A stretch of 51,672 nucleotides of DNA. It comes from Chloroflexota bacterium. GTDB taxonomy: Bacteria > Chloroflexota > Anaerolineae > Anaerolineales > Villigracilaceae. Both the position numbers and the translations under genes were made by a program. The notes under the pieces are model-generated. The model had not been told where the DNA came from and did not search any database. It was given only the letters and a program-made list of their open reading frames with translations. Shown here piece by piece: positions 24,749 through 33,971 of this stretch (position 1 is its first letter; each line of letters opens with the position of its first letter). The stretch lies in NCBI GenBank assembly GCA_005778035.1, contig SXKT01000040.1, positions 1-51,672 of the forward strand. Direction: 5' to 3'.

Positions 24749-25906
24749 ATGAGACAAGTAGCGATCTTGGGGATCGGCCAAACTGCCATTGATGAACACT
24801 GGGATAAATCGCTTAAAGAGTTGGCTGGTGAAGCCTGCTTTTTGGCGATGGAAGACGCAAACCTGCGCAAACCTGATGCTTTGTATGTTGGAAATATGCT
24901 CAGCCCATCTATTGGCGGCCAAAACCAGTTGGGAACTTACATTGCCGACTGGGTAGGTATGTGGGGGAGCGAGGCCAGCAAAGTTGAGTCCGCTTGCTCA
25001 TCCGGCAGCGCCGCTTTCAGATCGGCCGTCATGGCGGTTGCCTCAGGAGAAGTTGAAAGCGCACTGGCTGTTGGAGTTGAAAAAATGACCGACAGGGCAG
25101 GAAAGGAGGTCACCGCAGCACTTGCTACCGCCGCAGACGCTGACCAGGAGGTGGAACAAGGGGTCTCGTTCGTCGGCCTTAACGCCCTCATCATGCGCCG
25201 ATATATGTTCGAATATGGCTGGAAACACGCCGATTTTGCCCCATTTTCAATCAATTCTCACAGCAACGCGCTCCACAACCCCTATGCCCGGCTGCACGAG
25301 AAAATTGATATCGATACCTTCGAACGGTCTTCCATGGTGGCTACTCCGATCAATCTGTTAGATGCCTCCCCTATCGGGGATGGAGCAGCGGCGGCCATTA
25401 TCGTTCCAGCCGGGGTGGTTCGGTCTTCAACATCCCGACCCAAGATATTGGTGGCTGGTTCTGCCTCCAGTACCGATACGATAGCGGTTCACAGTCGCAA
25501 AGATCCGTTATTCCTCACTGCGGCTTATACCTCAGCCAAAAAAGCCTATGCTATGGCCGGCATAGACCAACACCAAGTGGACTTATTTGAGTTGCACGAC
25601 GCATTCTCAATCATGGCAGCTTTATCATTGGAAGCCTGTGGATTTGCCGACCGTGGCAAAGGCCCCGCGCTGGGTTTGGACGGAAAGATCGGAATAAATG
25701 GGGAGATACCTGTATGCACGCGCGGGGGTCTTAAAGCGCGTGGCCATCCCGTAGGCGCAACCGGAATGTACCAGATAGTAGAGGTTGCCCAGCAATTGCG
25801 TGGAGAATGCGGCGAAACCCAAGTGGAAAATGCCATCATCGGTATGGCCCAAAATATTGGCGGAAGTGGCGCCTCCATTTTGACCCACATTTTACGAAAA
25901 GAATAA
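24749..25906 (+). CDS. thiolase-family acyltransferase (archaeal/SCPx type)
   Basis: The 385-residue protein belongs to the thiolase superfamily branch related to archaeal acetyl-CoA acetyltransferases and SCPx thiolases. The nucleophile is in VESACSSGSAAF. The second conserved block is HDAFS, and the C-terminal block is CTRGGLKARGHPVGATG. In archaea this type often works with HMG-CoA synthase and a DUF35 OB-fold protein, but neither is encoded nearby. It could make or split acetoacetyl-CoA or a 3-ketoacyl-CoA. AAAGGA precedes the ATG. A hairpin follows the stop. It is probably monocistronic. Confidence 0.88.
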   Translation: MRQVAILGIGQTAIDEHWDKSLKELAGEACFLAMEDANLRKPDALYVGNMLSPSIGGQNQLGTYIADWVGMWGSEASKVESACSSGSAAFRSAVMAVASGEVESALAVGVEKMTDRAGKEVTAALATAADADQEVEQGVSFVGLNALIMRRYMFEYGWKHADFAPFSINSHSNALHNPYARLHEKIDIDTFERSSMVATPINLLDASPIGDGAAAAIIVPAGVVRSSTSRPKILVAGSASSTDTIAVHSRKDPLFLTAAYTSAKKAYAMAGIDQHQVDLFELHDAFSIMAALSLEACGFADRGKGPALGLDGKIGINGEIPVCTRGGLKARGHPVGATGMYQIVEVAQQLRGECGETQVENAIIGMAQNIGGSGASILTHILRKE

Positions 25907-25913
25907 GGTCATA

Positions 25914-25941
25914 ACAGCCCGCAAATTGCATTGCGGGCTGT
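25914..25941 (+). terminator. probable terminator of the thiolase gene
   Basis: ACAGCCCGCAA (25914-25924) and TTGCGGGCTGT (25931-25941) form a perfect 11-pair stem with a six-base loop. The following sequence is only moderately T-rich. Nothing else is seen in the gap to 26053. Confidence 0.65.
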
Positions 25942-26053
25942 ATCTTATCTGTATCCGATCTTAATATTTTCCCTCACCAAGAGATTTGGTTTTCATTAAT
26001 CGCTGGATCTGTCTTCACACCTCTGATTTCAAGGTGATGTTTAAAACCATAAC

Positions 26054-27052
26054 TCAAAAAGAGATGCCCCTTATGCGTTGCCGGATCTTGTACAGGGAAT
26101 ACAACAATGGGATCAGCGGTTTATCCATGGCTGGGAACGAGCGGCGTACCACGCCCCCAAAACCCCGTTTGAACCTGTAAACTCCCCACAACCCATCACT
26201 CCTTGTCTCAAAATCCCGCTCCAGCTTTTCTTCGGGCTCGTCGGGAATACCCCAAAGGTCGTACGTCCTGCATCCTTGCTCTTTTGCCCACAACATGGCC
26301 TTCCATTGCAACAAATAAGCCGGCATGCGGTTACGTTCCCGGTCAGAAGATGCCCCATACAAATACCAGCTTCGCTCTCCAACGCAAAAAACCATCAAAC
26401 CCGCCAGAGGGAGACCATCGACCTCGGCTATCAGTAAGGCTACTCTGCCAGTTGGCCAAAAAAGGTCGAGGCCCTTTTGGTAATATTCTCGGGTGTGGAC
26501 CTCAAAACCATCTCTCCCACCCGTTTCTTGCATGAGCTCATAAAAAGCATCCATCGTGTTGTGTTCAACAACGAAAACATCCTTTTTTTCTGCCAACCGA
26601 ATGTTATACCGGCATTTTTGTTTCATCCGGGCAAGGATCTCTTCAACCTGTGCGCTGATGTCTACGGTGATGGTTCGCAACGGTTGAATGGCATGCTGAG
26701 AGAGCGTATAACCAAACAGCGGTAGTTGGTATTCATCATCCCAGCAATCCAACTCCACTTTTATAAAAACCGCCCTTTGTTTCCGGCATTCCTCCTCAAT
26801 AAGTTTGCCCAACTCGCCCGTTTGCATTTGCGCAAAGTTCCGCGTAGAAACCTTGGGAACATATGCAACGCTAAAACCAAATGGTAATGGCTTAAATAAA
26901 ATTTGCGCTCCAAATTGGCCCGCTACCAATCTGGTAGCACTCCATCCAAATTGGCATTTCAAATCACCCCATTCCGCGGTTTGCAAAAGGTGGTGGTTCG
27001 GTTCGGTGGCCTCCAAAAAAATTTTCCACGAGGCGCTATCCATCAAGGGCAT
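26054..27052 (-). CDS. FemAB/FemX-family aminoacyltransferase-like protein
   Basis: The 332-residue protein matches the FemXAB family, which uses aminoacyl-tRNA to add residues to peptidoglycan precursors. The GNAT-fold signatures are MKQKCRYNIRLAEKKDV and YLYGASSDRERNRMPAYLLQW, and the conserved YDLWGIP segment follows. There is no inserted coiled-coil arm. It is the last gene of the exopolysaccharide run, six bases after the CapD-like gene, with GAGGT before the ATG. FemAB-like proteins in polysaccharide loci may have roles outside peptidoglycan bridges, so its substrate is open. Chloroflexota interpeptide bridges would be one use. Confidence 0.85.
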   Translation of the reverse strand: MPLMDSASWKIFLEATEPNHHLLQTAEWGDLKCQFGWSATRLVAGQFGAQILFKPLPFGFSVAYVPKVSTRNFAQMQTGELGKLIEEECRKQRAVFIKVELDCWDDEYQLPLFGYTLSQHAIQPLRTITVDISAQVEEILARMKQKCRYNIRLAEKKDVFVVEHNTMDAFYELMQETGGRDGFEVHTREYYQKGLDLFWPTGRVALLIAEVDGLPLAGLMVFCVGERSWYLYGASSDRERNRMPAYLLQWKAMLWAKEQGCRTYDLWGIPDEPEEKLERDFETRSDGLWGVYRFKRGFGGVVRRSFPAMDKPLIPLLYSLYKIRQRIRGISF

Positions 27053-27058
27053 TCAACC

Positions 27059-28945
27059 TCATTCGCTCATACTCATAATATCGGTGTTTGCCATCGTTTC
27101 TCTGATGGAGCAATTGGGAAGAGTACCGTCCAATAAGTCGATGATCTGTGCATCATTTTTACTCTTTACCATTGCAGCCAGCCGGAGCATTAACCCATCA
27201 AGATCAAAATGGATTTCCTCATTGCTTTCAGCCGAGCGAAAAATGTCTGGATGCTCTGTCTTGCTGTAGGTTTTGTCCTTTTCCCACAACTCTTCCCTAA
27301 TCTTTTCTCCCGGCCGTATACCGGAGAAAATGATCTCGATATCCCGTCCCGGCTCCAAACCGGATAGGCGGATCAGGTCTTCCGCCAAGTCTACGATCCG
27401 AACCTGTTCACCCATATTCAACAAAAATGCCTCACCACCATCGCCCATTGAGGCCGCTTGCAAGACCAAATGAACTGCTTCAGGGATGGTCATAAAAAAA
27501 CGGGCCATATCGGGATGGGTGATTTGGATCGGTCCGCCTGCTGCAATCATTTTTTTAAAGAGGGGAACAACTGAACCGCGGCTGCCCAGCACATTGCCGA
27601 ACCGTACAACCGAAAACGAGCTGCCAGTTTTTTTCGCAGCATCAAGCGTCAATAATTCTGCCAACCGTTTGGATGCTCCATACACGTTGGCTGGCCTCAC
27701 AGCCTTGTCAGTTGAGATCAGAACCAATCGCTCTACCCCAAAGGTGTGCGCAGCCTGCAATACGTTTTGAGTACCAAAGACATTGTTTGTGATCGCGTCT
27801 GAGATATTTGCCTGCATTAAAGGTACGTGCTTGTGTGCTGCGGTATGGAACACAACTTGGGGTTGTTGTAATGAAAACACCTCATTCAGCCGTCTCTCGT
27901 CCCGGATATCCGCGATCACAGGGATCAAAGCAAGGCTAGCATAATCCTGTTTGAGCTCAAGCATTGCCTCAAAGATGCTGTTCTCCCCATGGCCAAGTAA
28001 TGTCAGGCTTTCAGGTTCCCATCTGGCGATCTGTCTGCACAACTCCCTGCCGATCGAACCACCTGCCCCGGTGACCAAAACGCGCTTCCCCTTCAACACT
28101 TTTCCGATCCAGTCTTCATGGATGCGTACCGGTTCCCGACGTAGCAAGTCGGTGATCTCTACCTCGCGCAGCCGATTGACATTAACCCTGCCGCCCAACA
28201 ACTCGTAAATGCCAGGCATTGTACGGAAGGGAACACCCAATGGACGGCAAACATCGGCGACCGCCCTGACCACCTTGCCTGGGGCTGATGGGATTGCGAT
28301 GATCACTTCATCGACTGAATTATTTTCCAAAATTTGTGGCAATTCTTGAATTGGGCCAAACACTTGCAACCCTAACAGGGCATGCCCTTTTTTGTCCGGG
28401 TCGTCATCCAAAAAGCCGATCGGTTTTAAGTTGATCTGGGTATTTCTCAACATTTCTCGCGCCATGATCGCGCCAGCATCGCCGGCGCCTATGACCAGTA
28501 CCTTCTTCTGTTTATCACCACCATTTGGTCGCCGGGTTTCAGCCAATACCCGATACATCAATCGGGAACCACCGATCAGAAGTAGCGATATGATCCAGTC
28601 GATCGCCAAAACTGAGCGTGAAAAACCTGGTCCGAACCAGCCCATCCAAAAGACCAAATTCATGATCACGGTAACCAAAACGGATGCTGCGGTCACCGAC
28701 ATTGCTATCAATTTCAATTCACTGATGGAAGCGTAGATCCATAGTCGTCGGTACAATCCAAAATAAAAAAATACCAGCGGTTTAATAACAACTGAAACTA
28801 CCGTCAAGTAGATCGCCCCTTGCAGGTAGTAACGCACAAAATCGAGTGGATACTCCAACCGAAGTGAGTAACTGATGATCACCGAAAGCAAGATCACCAA
28901 CAGATCGGCTAATAGCACAAACCGATTGCGGATGTGGAAATTCAT
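27059..28945 (-). CDS. CapD/WbpM-like NDP-sugar 4,6-dehydratase, membrane-bound
   Basis: This 628-residue protein has four to five N-terminal membrane segments (residues ~10-125). A CoA-binding-like Rossmann unit (VLVIGAGDAGAIMARE) and the catalytic short-chain dehydrogenase domain (VLVTGAGGSIGRELCRQ) follow. The segment STDKAVRPANVYGASKR is typical of the FlaA1/WbpM/CapD dehydratases. They convert UDP-GlcNAc to 4-keto-6-deoxy sugars at the start of amino-sugar pathways. The length fits the long membrane forms. It begins one base after the GalE-like stop and is part of the exopolysaccharide operon. A keto sugar from this enzyme could be aminated and then N-acylated. Confidence 0.93.
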   Translation of the reverse strand: MNFHIRNRFVLLADLLVILLSVIISYSLRLEYPLDFVRYYLQGAIYLTVVSVVIKPLVFFYFGLYRRLWIYASISELKLIAMSVTAASVLVTVIMNLVFWMGWFGPGFSRSVLAIDWIISLLLIGGSRLMYRVLAETRRPNGGDKQKKVLVIGAGDAGAIMAREMLRNTQINLKPIGFLDDDPDKKGHALLGLQVFGPIQELPQILENNSVDEVIIAIPSAPGKVVRAVADVCRPLGVPFRTMPGIYELLGGRVNVNRLREVEITDLLRREPVRIHEDWIGKVLKGKRVLVTGAGGSIGRELCRQIARWEPESLTLLGHGENSIFEAMLELKQDYASLALIPVIADIRDERRLNEVFSLQQPQVVFHTAAHKHVPLMQANISDAITNNVFGTQNVLQAAHTFGVERLVLISTDKAVRPANVYGASKRLAELLTLDAAKKTGSSFSVVRFGNVLGSRGSVVPLFKKMIAAGGPIQITHPDMARFFMTIPEAVHLVLQAASMGDGGEAFLLNMGEQVRIVDLAEDLIRLSGLEPGRDIEIIFSGIRPGEKIREELWEKDKTYSKTEHPDIFRSAESNEEIHFDLDGLMLRLAAMVKSKNDAQIIDLLDGTLPNCSIRETMANTDIMSMSE

Positions 28946-28946
28946 G

Positions 28947-29879
28947 TTACGCGGAAGTCCCTCTCATCCAGTCCACCACCGCTTTTAAGCCTTCCTTCAA
29001 GGAAGTGTCCGTCGTGAAGCCTAACATCTCTGCCGCTTTGGTGGGGTCCCCGAGAGAACGGTAAATATCTCCTTGCCGTGCCGGAAAATAGGCCGGCAAG
29101 GAAGCCTGAGGAAAATTGCTCAATAGCTCATCTACCAGCGCATTGATCGTGATCTCTGCCCCGGAGCTGACATTAAAAACCTGGCCAGGCGCGGCGGGGT
29201 GATTCGCTGCCGCCAAATTGGCCTTGACGACATCGCCAACATATACCAAATCTCGGGTTTGTAACCCATCCCCGTAAATGCTCACCGTTTGGCCATCCAT
29301 CAACCGTCGCGCAAAGATCGGCACGGCTGCCGCATACATACTATCTGGCCGTTGCCGCGGACCATAAACATTAAAATACCGCAACGCCACCACATCCAAC
29401 CCAAAAGATCGAGTGTACATCTCGGCATAAATTTCTGTAACGCGTTTGGAAACCGCATAAGGAGACAGAGGATACAAAGCACCATCTTCACCCAGGGGAA
29501 TTTGGTCGGAATCTCCGTATACCGCTGCCGATGATGCTAAAACAACACGGCGAACCCCGGCATGCCTGGCAGATTCCAAGATCGTTTCGGTTCCGCGCTG
29601 ATTAATATCAAAACACGAAGTAGGGTCTTCCATCGAAAGCGGTACGGAGACAAAGGCAGCCTGATGGAAAACAACCTCGATTCCTGCCATCGCCGCATCC
29701 ACCACTGCCCGGTCGCGGATGTCTCCTTCTACAAATTCAACCGGCAGGTTGCCAAGGTTTTCTTTTTTACCGCTGGAGAGGTTATCGATCACGCGAACAC
29801 GGTCGCCCCGTTGGCAAAGGGCAGAACATAAGTGCGAGCCGATAAAACCCGCACCTCCGGTTACCAAGACATTTGCCAT
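28947..29879 (-). CDS. NAD-dependent epimerase/dehydratase (UDP-glucose 4-epimerase-like)
   Basis: The 310-residue extended short-chain dehydrogenase starts with LVTGGAGFIGSHLCSAL. Its catalytic YAVSK motif follows the conserved SSAAVYGDSD. It most resembles GalE-like UDP-sugar 4-epimerases, probably supplying UDP-galactose, UDP-N-acetylgalactosamine or a related sugar to the polysaccharide. Its ATG overlaps the TAA of the sugar transferase gene by one base (TAATG), suggesting translational coupling. The exact sugar cannot be read from the sequence. Confidence 0.9.
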   Translation of the reverse strand: MANVLVTGGAGFIGSHLCSALCQRGDRVRVIDNLSSGKKENLGNLPVEFVEGDIRDRAVVDAAMAGIEVVFHQAAFVSVPLSMEDPTSCFDINQRGTETILESARHAGVRRVVLASSAAVYGDSDQIPLGEDGALYPLSPYAVSKRVTEIYAEMYTRSFGLDVVALRYFNVYGPRQRPDSMYAAAVPIFARRLMDGQTVSIYGDGLQTRDLVYVGDVVKANLAAANHPAAPGQVFNVSSGAEITINALVDELLSNFPQASLPAYFPARQGDIYRSLGDPTKAAEMLGFTTDTSLKEGLKAVVDWMRGTSA

Positions 29880-31303
29880 TATCGCCCCTTTCTGCCCAAC
29901 ACCGTACCAACGGTACGAAGCAGGATAACAATATCCATAAAAACCGACCTGTGTTTGATATAGTACAAGTCGTATTCCAATTTTACGGACGTATCTTCAA
30001 CCGTGGCGGCATATCCATAATTGATCTGCGCCCAACCACTGATACCAGGTTTTACCAAAAGGCGAGAACGATAGAATGGGATCTGTTGCTCAAAAGTGGC
30101 AACCCATTGGGCGCGTTCGGCCCGCGGACCGACCATGCTCATTTCGCCGCTTAATACATTCCAAAATTGGGGGATCTCATCGATCCGGGTGACCCGCAGA
30201 AAATTGCCAACTTTGGTTATGCGCGGATCTTGCTCGCCAGCCATTTGCGCCGCGCCTTCTTTCTCGGCATCCCTGCGCATGGTCCTAAATTTTAGAATAT
30301 CGAAAGAGCGCGCCCCACGCCCCAAACGCTCTTGCTTGTAAAAGATCGGCAATCCATCATCGATAACGATCGCCAGGGCGACGAAAGGTAATATCACCAG
30401 GAAGCCAACCATTCCGATGATCGAGCCAATAATATCCAGTAAGCGCTTAAAAAATTCGTAAATCACGCCTCCGTTGATATCATCGACAAAAGCCCTCAGT
30501 ATCCAGTCATACTCCAAATGGTGGACGGGTACCCGGCCAAGTAATTCCTCATAAAGGGTTGGCATTCGGGTGATCTCGACACCCTTTTCCTGCAACTCCA
30601 AAATTGTACGAAAGGTCTCACCTTTCATCTCTCCAGTAATAGAAACGATCAGATCGGTGATCATCAACTCATCGACCAGTTTTCCAACTGTCTCACTATT
30701 ACCGATCACGGTATAGCCTTCAATGTCGGTACCCAGTTTTGTGGGGTCGTCATCGATGTAAGCGATCAAATTAAACGGTGCCGGGACGATAGACCTGTAA
30801 ATCTCAGCCAAGGTGCGCCCATTTGAGCCTGCCCCAATAACGAACGCGCGGCGTTGTTCTCCATGCGAGATGATCAGCTTAATGTAATACCAACGCCAAA
30901 CAAGGGTAAGAATGGTCGAAAGCGCGATGAACACACCAACAGCACGGCGATTCACACGGCCAGGGATCTCTGCGAGGAAATATACCGAAAGGTAAATTAA
31001 TAACGCAACCAATCCGGCCAGCAATATCGCGCGCAAGGTACGGGTCCAGTTTGCGGCACGGTGGAGGTCATAGGTTTCAATAAGTAACAAGATCCAAGAG
31101 AAGGGTAAGAAATAAAACCAAAATTGCACCCGGAGCCTGAAAAACTCAAGGTCAAAAACTTGCAGCCATGCATCGCCTGCCCACCAAACGTAAATACCCG
31201 CCAACAATGCCACAGAGGCCATCAAAAAATCCCCAAAGACCAACAATGCTCGTTGTTCTCCGGGTTTTAGCCGCCAAGTGGATTTATTCAGGTCTATGGT
31301 CAT
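29879..31303 (-). CDS. polyprenyl-phosphate sugar-1-phosphate transferase (WbaP/WcaJ-like)
   Basis: The 474-residue protein has five N-terminal membrane segments, a CoA-binding-like middle domain (FVIGAGSNGRTLAEIY) and a C-terminal bacterial sugar transferase domain. The last contains KRLLDIIGS, KFRTMRRDA, RIDEIPQFWNVLSGEMSMVGPR and KPGISGWAQI. It loads the first sugar phosphate onto undecaprenyl phosphate to start a repeat unit. The start is uncertain: ATG at 31303 is chosen, but an in-frame GTG at 31315 is possible, and neither has a clear ribosome binding site. It lies between the GT2 and GalE-like genes. Confidence 0.92.
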   Translation of the reverse strand: MTIDLNKSTWRLKPGEQRALLVFGDFLMASVALLAGIYVWWAGDAWLQVFDLEFFRLRVQFWFYFLPFSWILLLIETYDLHRAANWTRTLRAILLAGLVALLIYLSVYFLAEIPGRVNRRAVGVFIALSTILTLVWRWYYIKLIISHGEQRRAFVIGAGSNGRTLAEIYRSIVPAPFNLIAYIDDDPTKLGTDIEGYTVIGNSETVGKLVDELMITDLIVSITGEMKGETFRTILELQEKGVEITRMPTLYEELLGRVPVHHLEYDWILRAFVDDINGGVIYEFFKRLLDIIGSIIGMVGFLVILPFVALAIVIDDGLPIFYKQERLGRGARSFDILKFRTMRRDAEKEGAAQMAGEQDPRITKVGNFLRVTRIDEIPQFWNVLSGEMSMVGPRAERAQWVATFEQQIPFYRSRLLVKPGISGWAQINYGYAATVEDTSVKLEYDLYYIKHRSVFMDIVILLRTVGTVLGRKGR

Positions 31304-31319
31304 ACAGTTGGGCACATGT

Positions 31320-32318
31320 TCATTTAAGAAAAATACTCACCAAAAACCCAGCTCCCCAGGAAAAGTGCATCGAAACGACAGCCAGAGGAAATCCGGTAAT
31401 GAGTGCCGCGTCCTTTTTTCGCACCGCTTCATAAATGCCAGCGGCAACTATGCACAATAGGTACACGAGCAATTCCAATTCTACCATTATAAAAAATGGG
31501 GCATACACCAGCGAGATCAGACTTCCAAATATCAGGCTTAGCAGAAACAGTGGGGGCAATGCTTGCCGCCACAAGATGGTTTTGGGGTACCGCTTCAGCA
31601 TCTTATACTTCCAAAACCCATAGCGATAATATTGTTTGATCAGTTTTGTCAGGCTGTCGCGGGAGTAGTACACGCACTGGATCGCGGGGTCCAGCCAGAT
31701 CTTTCCGCCGGCATTGCGAACCCGAGTATTAAATTCGTAGTCTTCATTGGTTAGCAGCGTTTCATCGAACATTCCAATTCGGTCGATCAGTCTGCGATAA
31801 AAACAGCCAAATGGAACAGTATCTACATAACCGGCATGATCAGTATAGCGGTATCGGGCATTGCCAACACCGATGGGGTTCGCAGCAGCAACCGATATAG
31901 CTCTGCTGATCCAGTCGGATTTTGACTGTTTAATGATCCAAATGCCGCCAACATTGTCACCCTTTCCCTGAACCAAGGCTTCAACAGATAAAGTGATGTA
32001 ATCCGGCATTGGCGCCGAGTGGGCATCCAATCTCAAGATCACTTCCCCGGTCGATGACTGGATCGCCCGATTAAGCGCGGAAGGAATGGTCACACTCGGA
32101 TTTTCAATGATTTTGATCTGGAGCAATGGGTTGGAACTCGCGAAATTTGTGACCACTTCGCGGGTGTTGTCCGTTGATCCGCCATCGGCGATGGTGATAT
32201 CCAATTTCTCCAACGGGTAGGTTTGGGCCGCGATCGCATCCAATAGCAAACGTATCCGCTTGCTCTCATTGAGGCACGGAACGATCACCGAAACGGTTGG
32301 AAATGATTCAGCAAGCAT
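31320..32318 (-). CDS. family 2 glycosyltransferase (ExoA-like)
   Basis: The 332-residue GT2 enzyme has the N-terminal GT-A fold (VSVIVPCLNESKRI, IADGGSTDNT), a DxH-type metal site in LRLDAHSAP, and the acceptor motif NEDYEFNTRVR. About three hydrophobic segments close the C-terminus (from residue ~248). It resembles ExoA-type enzymes that add glucose or a similar sugar to a lipid-linked intermediate at the inner face of the membrane. It lies 12 bases after ridA and directly upstream of the sugar transferase gene. Confidence 0.88.
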   Translation of the reverse strand: MLAESFPTVSVIVPCLNESKRIRLLLDAIAAQTYPLEKLDITIADGGSTDNTREVVTNFASSNPLLQIKIIENPSVTIPSALNRAIQSSTGEVILRLDAHSAPMPDYITLSVEALVQGKGDNVGGIWIIKQSKSDWISRAISVAAANPIGVGNARYRYTDHAGYVDTVPFGCFYRRLIDRIGMFDETLLTNEDYEFNTRVRNAGGKIWLDPAIQCVYYSRDSLTKLIKQYYRYGFWKYKMLKRYPKTILWRQALPPLFLLSLIFGSLISLVYAPFFIMVELELLVYLLCIVAAGIYEAVRKKDAALITGFPLAVVSMHFSWGAGFLVSIFLK

Positions 32319-32330
32319 GGATTGTAATGG

Positions 32331-32714
32331 TTAACCCTTTGCGGCGGCGATCACTTCGATTTCGATCAGGCCGCCTTTAGGCAAAGCCGCAACCGCGATG
32401 GTGGAACGGGCGGGGTAATCCCCTGAAAAGTAGGCGCCATAAACGGCATTGACCGATGGAAAATCTTTCATATCCGTCAAAAAGATGGTCGTTTTAACAA
32501 TATCCTCCATTCCGCAGCCAGCAGATTGCAGAACAAAGCGAATGTTTTCCAGCGCTTGCCGGGCTTGTTGTTCTACCCCGCCCTCAACCAATTCGCCTGT
32601 AAGCGGGCTTAAACCCAACTGGCCAGAACAAAATAGAAATCCGGCAGATTTTACGGCTATGGAATATGGACCAAGGGCTTTGGGTGCATTTTCTGAAGTT
32701 ATGATTGTTTTCAT
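32331..32714 (-). CDS. ridA: RidA-family enamine/imine deaminase
   Basis: The 127-residue protein matches RidA (YjgF/YER057c/UK114), which hydrolyses reactive 2-aminoacrylate and related enamines from PLP enzymes. The signature PARSTIAVAALPKGGLIEIE includes the conserved arginine, and GPYSIAVKSAGFLFCSGQ is typical. AGGAAG precedes the ATG. It sits between the MFS transporter and the GT2 gene, an odd place for a metabolite-repair enzyme. It may be a passenger in the polysaccharide operon or guard against by-products of sugar aminotransferases. Confidence 0.93.
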   Translation of the reverse strand: MKTIITSENAPKALGPYSIAVKSAGFLFCSGQLGLSPLTGELVEGGVEQQARQALENIRFVLQSAGCGMEDIVKTTIFLTDMKDFPSVNAVYGAYFSGDYPARSTIAVAALPKGGLIEIEVIAAAKG

Positions 32715-32753
32715 GGTTACTTCCTTTATTCTGTTAAATATGCTGTGCTAATT

Positions 32754-33971
32754 TTAACTTACTTTGGCAGGAAGCCTGCCGTTGCGCTGAATACGGCTAA
32801 AAATTACCAGGCTTGCCAAACCGATCAAATTAAATACGATCGAGATTCCAGTAACCGCGGCAAAACCAAACTGCTGATAAACGGGTTGCGATAGGAACGC
32901 ACCTACCCCTCTTCCGATTGAGAATCCCAAAATGTTCATCGACATTGCAGTAGCCCTGGCAGAAGGAAGAACTTCACTCATCAAAGGCAAATGGCTTACC
33001 ATCACAAATTCAAAAGCGATGTAAAAAAAGAACAAACCTGCCAGCGCTCCGGTTTGGGTTGTTGCCAACAAGGGCAAAGCAATAGCGGCGAGAATGCTGG
33101 ATAGGATGCCGATCATCAACGCTTTCCTTTTTCCCAGCTTGTCGGTGAAGGTTGCCACTAATCCCTCTCCACCCAGTTCAGAAAGTCCGATGATGGCAGA
33201 CGCGGCGGCCAGGGCCGTCAGTTTCACCTGAAATGCATCTTCCAGCCAAACGCCAAAAACCATATTCACAATCTCATTCCCCGCGGTTGTCCACAGGCCG
33301 ATCGAAAGCGCGGCTACCAATCGGATATCCTTGCCGGTGGTTAAAAGGTTGGATAAATGGAATCGTGGAGCTTCAGGGTGCGGCGGCGTTGCTGGCAACA
33401 AGAAGATGATCCCGATGACACCTGCCACCCCTAATATGGCAAAAGCAATATAAGGCGAAACCCACCCGAAGCGCGAGATCCCCCAGGCTGTCAGCGGCAT
33501 TCCAACAATAAAAGCCAATGACCAGCCAGTTTCGTTGATCGAAATATATTTTCCTCGTTGGCTATAAGCCACGCGGTCTCCAATGTATGCCATCACACTG
33601 GGGTCATACAGGTATTTACCCAAAACACCCAGCAGCAAACACAACCAAAAGGTAACCACCCCCGGGAAAAAGACAAGCAGCAACGACGCCATTATGAACA
33701 ATGCCAACCCGCTGATAAGTCCGGTTTTTCGGCCATAGGTATCAGAAAGGGGAGAAATAAATGGCGCAAGCAAGCCAACAAAGGCCCTTGATGATACTGC
33801 CATCGATAATACCGCAACCTCCACGCCCATTGCCCTCGCCATGACCCCCAAAAAGGGATACGCCATTCTGTGGGCAGTATTCAGCACCACCCGGATGATG
33901 GTGAGCAATGCCAAATGGCGAGGAAAATCGGCATTTATTTGGTTAGCCTGGGCTCGCAATACACCTGACAT
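32754..33971 (-). CDS. major facilitator superfamily transporter
   Basis: The 405-residue protein has about twelve hydrophobic segments. The loop motif after TM2 reads SPLSDTYGRKTGL, the MFS motif A, and its second-half counterpart is FTDKLGKRKAL. No family-specific substrate signature is visible. Its start codon overlaps the stop of the six-TM gene upstream (TAATG), so the two are translationally coupled. A role in polysaccharide export is unlikely for an MFS protein; drug or metabolite efflux is more usual. Confidence 0.88.
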   Translation of the reverse strand: MSGVLRAQANQINADFPRHLALLTIIRVVLNTAHRMAYPFLGVMARAMGVEVAVLSMAVSSRAFVGLLAPFISPLSDTYGRKTGLISGLALFIMASLLLVFFPGVVTFWLCLLLGVLGKYLYDPSVMAYIGDRVAYSQRGKYISINETGWSLAFIVGMPLTAWGISRFGWVSPYIAFAILGVAGVIGIIFLLPATPPHPEAPRFHLSNLLTTGKDIRLVAALSIGLWTTAGNEIVNMVFGVWLEDAFQVKLTALAAASAIIGLSELGGEGLVATFTDKLGKRKALMIGILSSILAAIALPLLATTQTGALAGLFFFYIAFEFVMVSHLPLMSEVLPSARATAMSMNILGFSIGRGVGAFLSQPVYQQFGFAAVTGISIVFNLIGLASLVIFSRIQRNGRLPAKVS

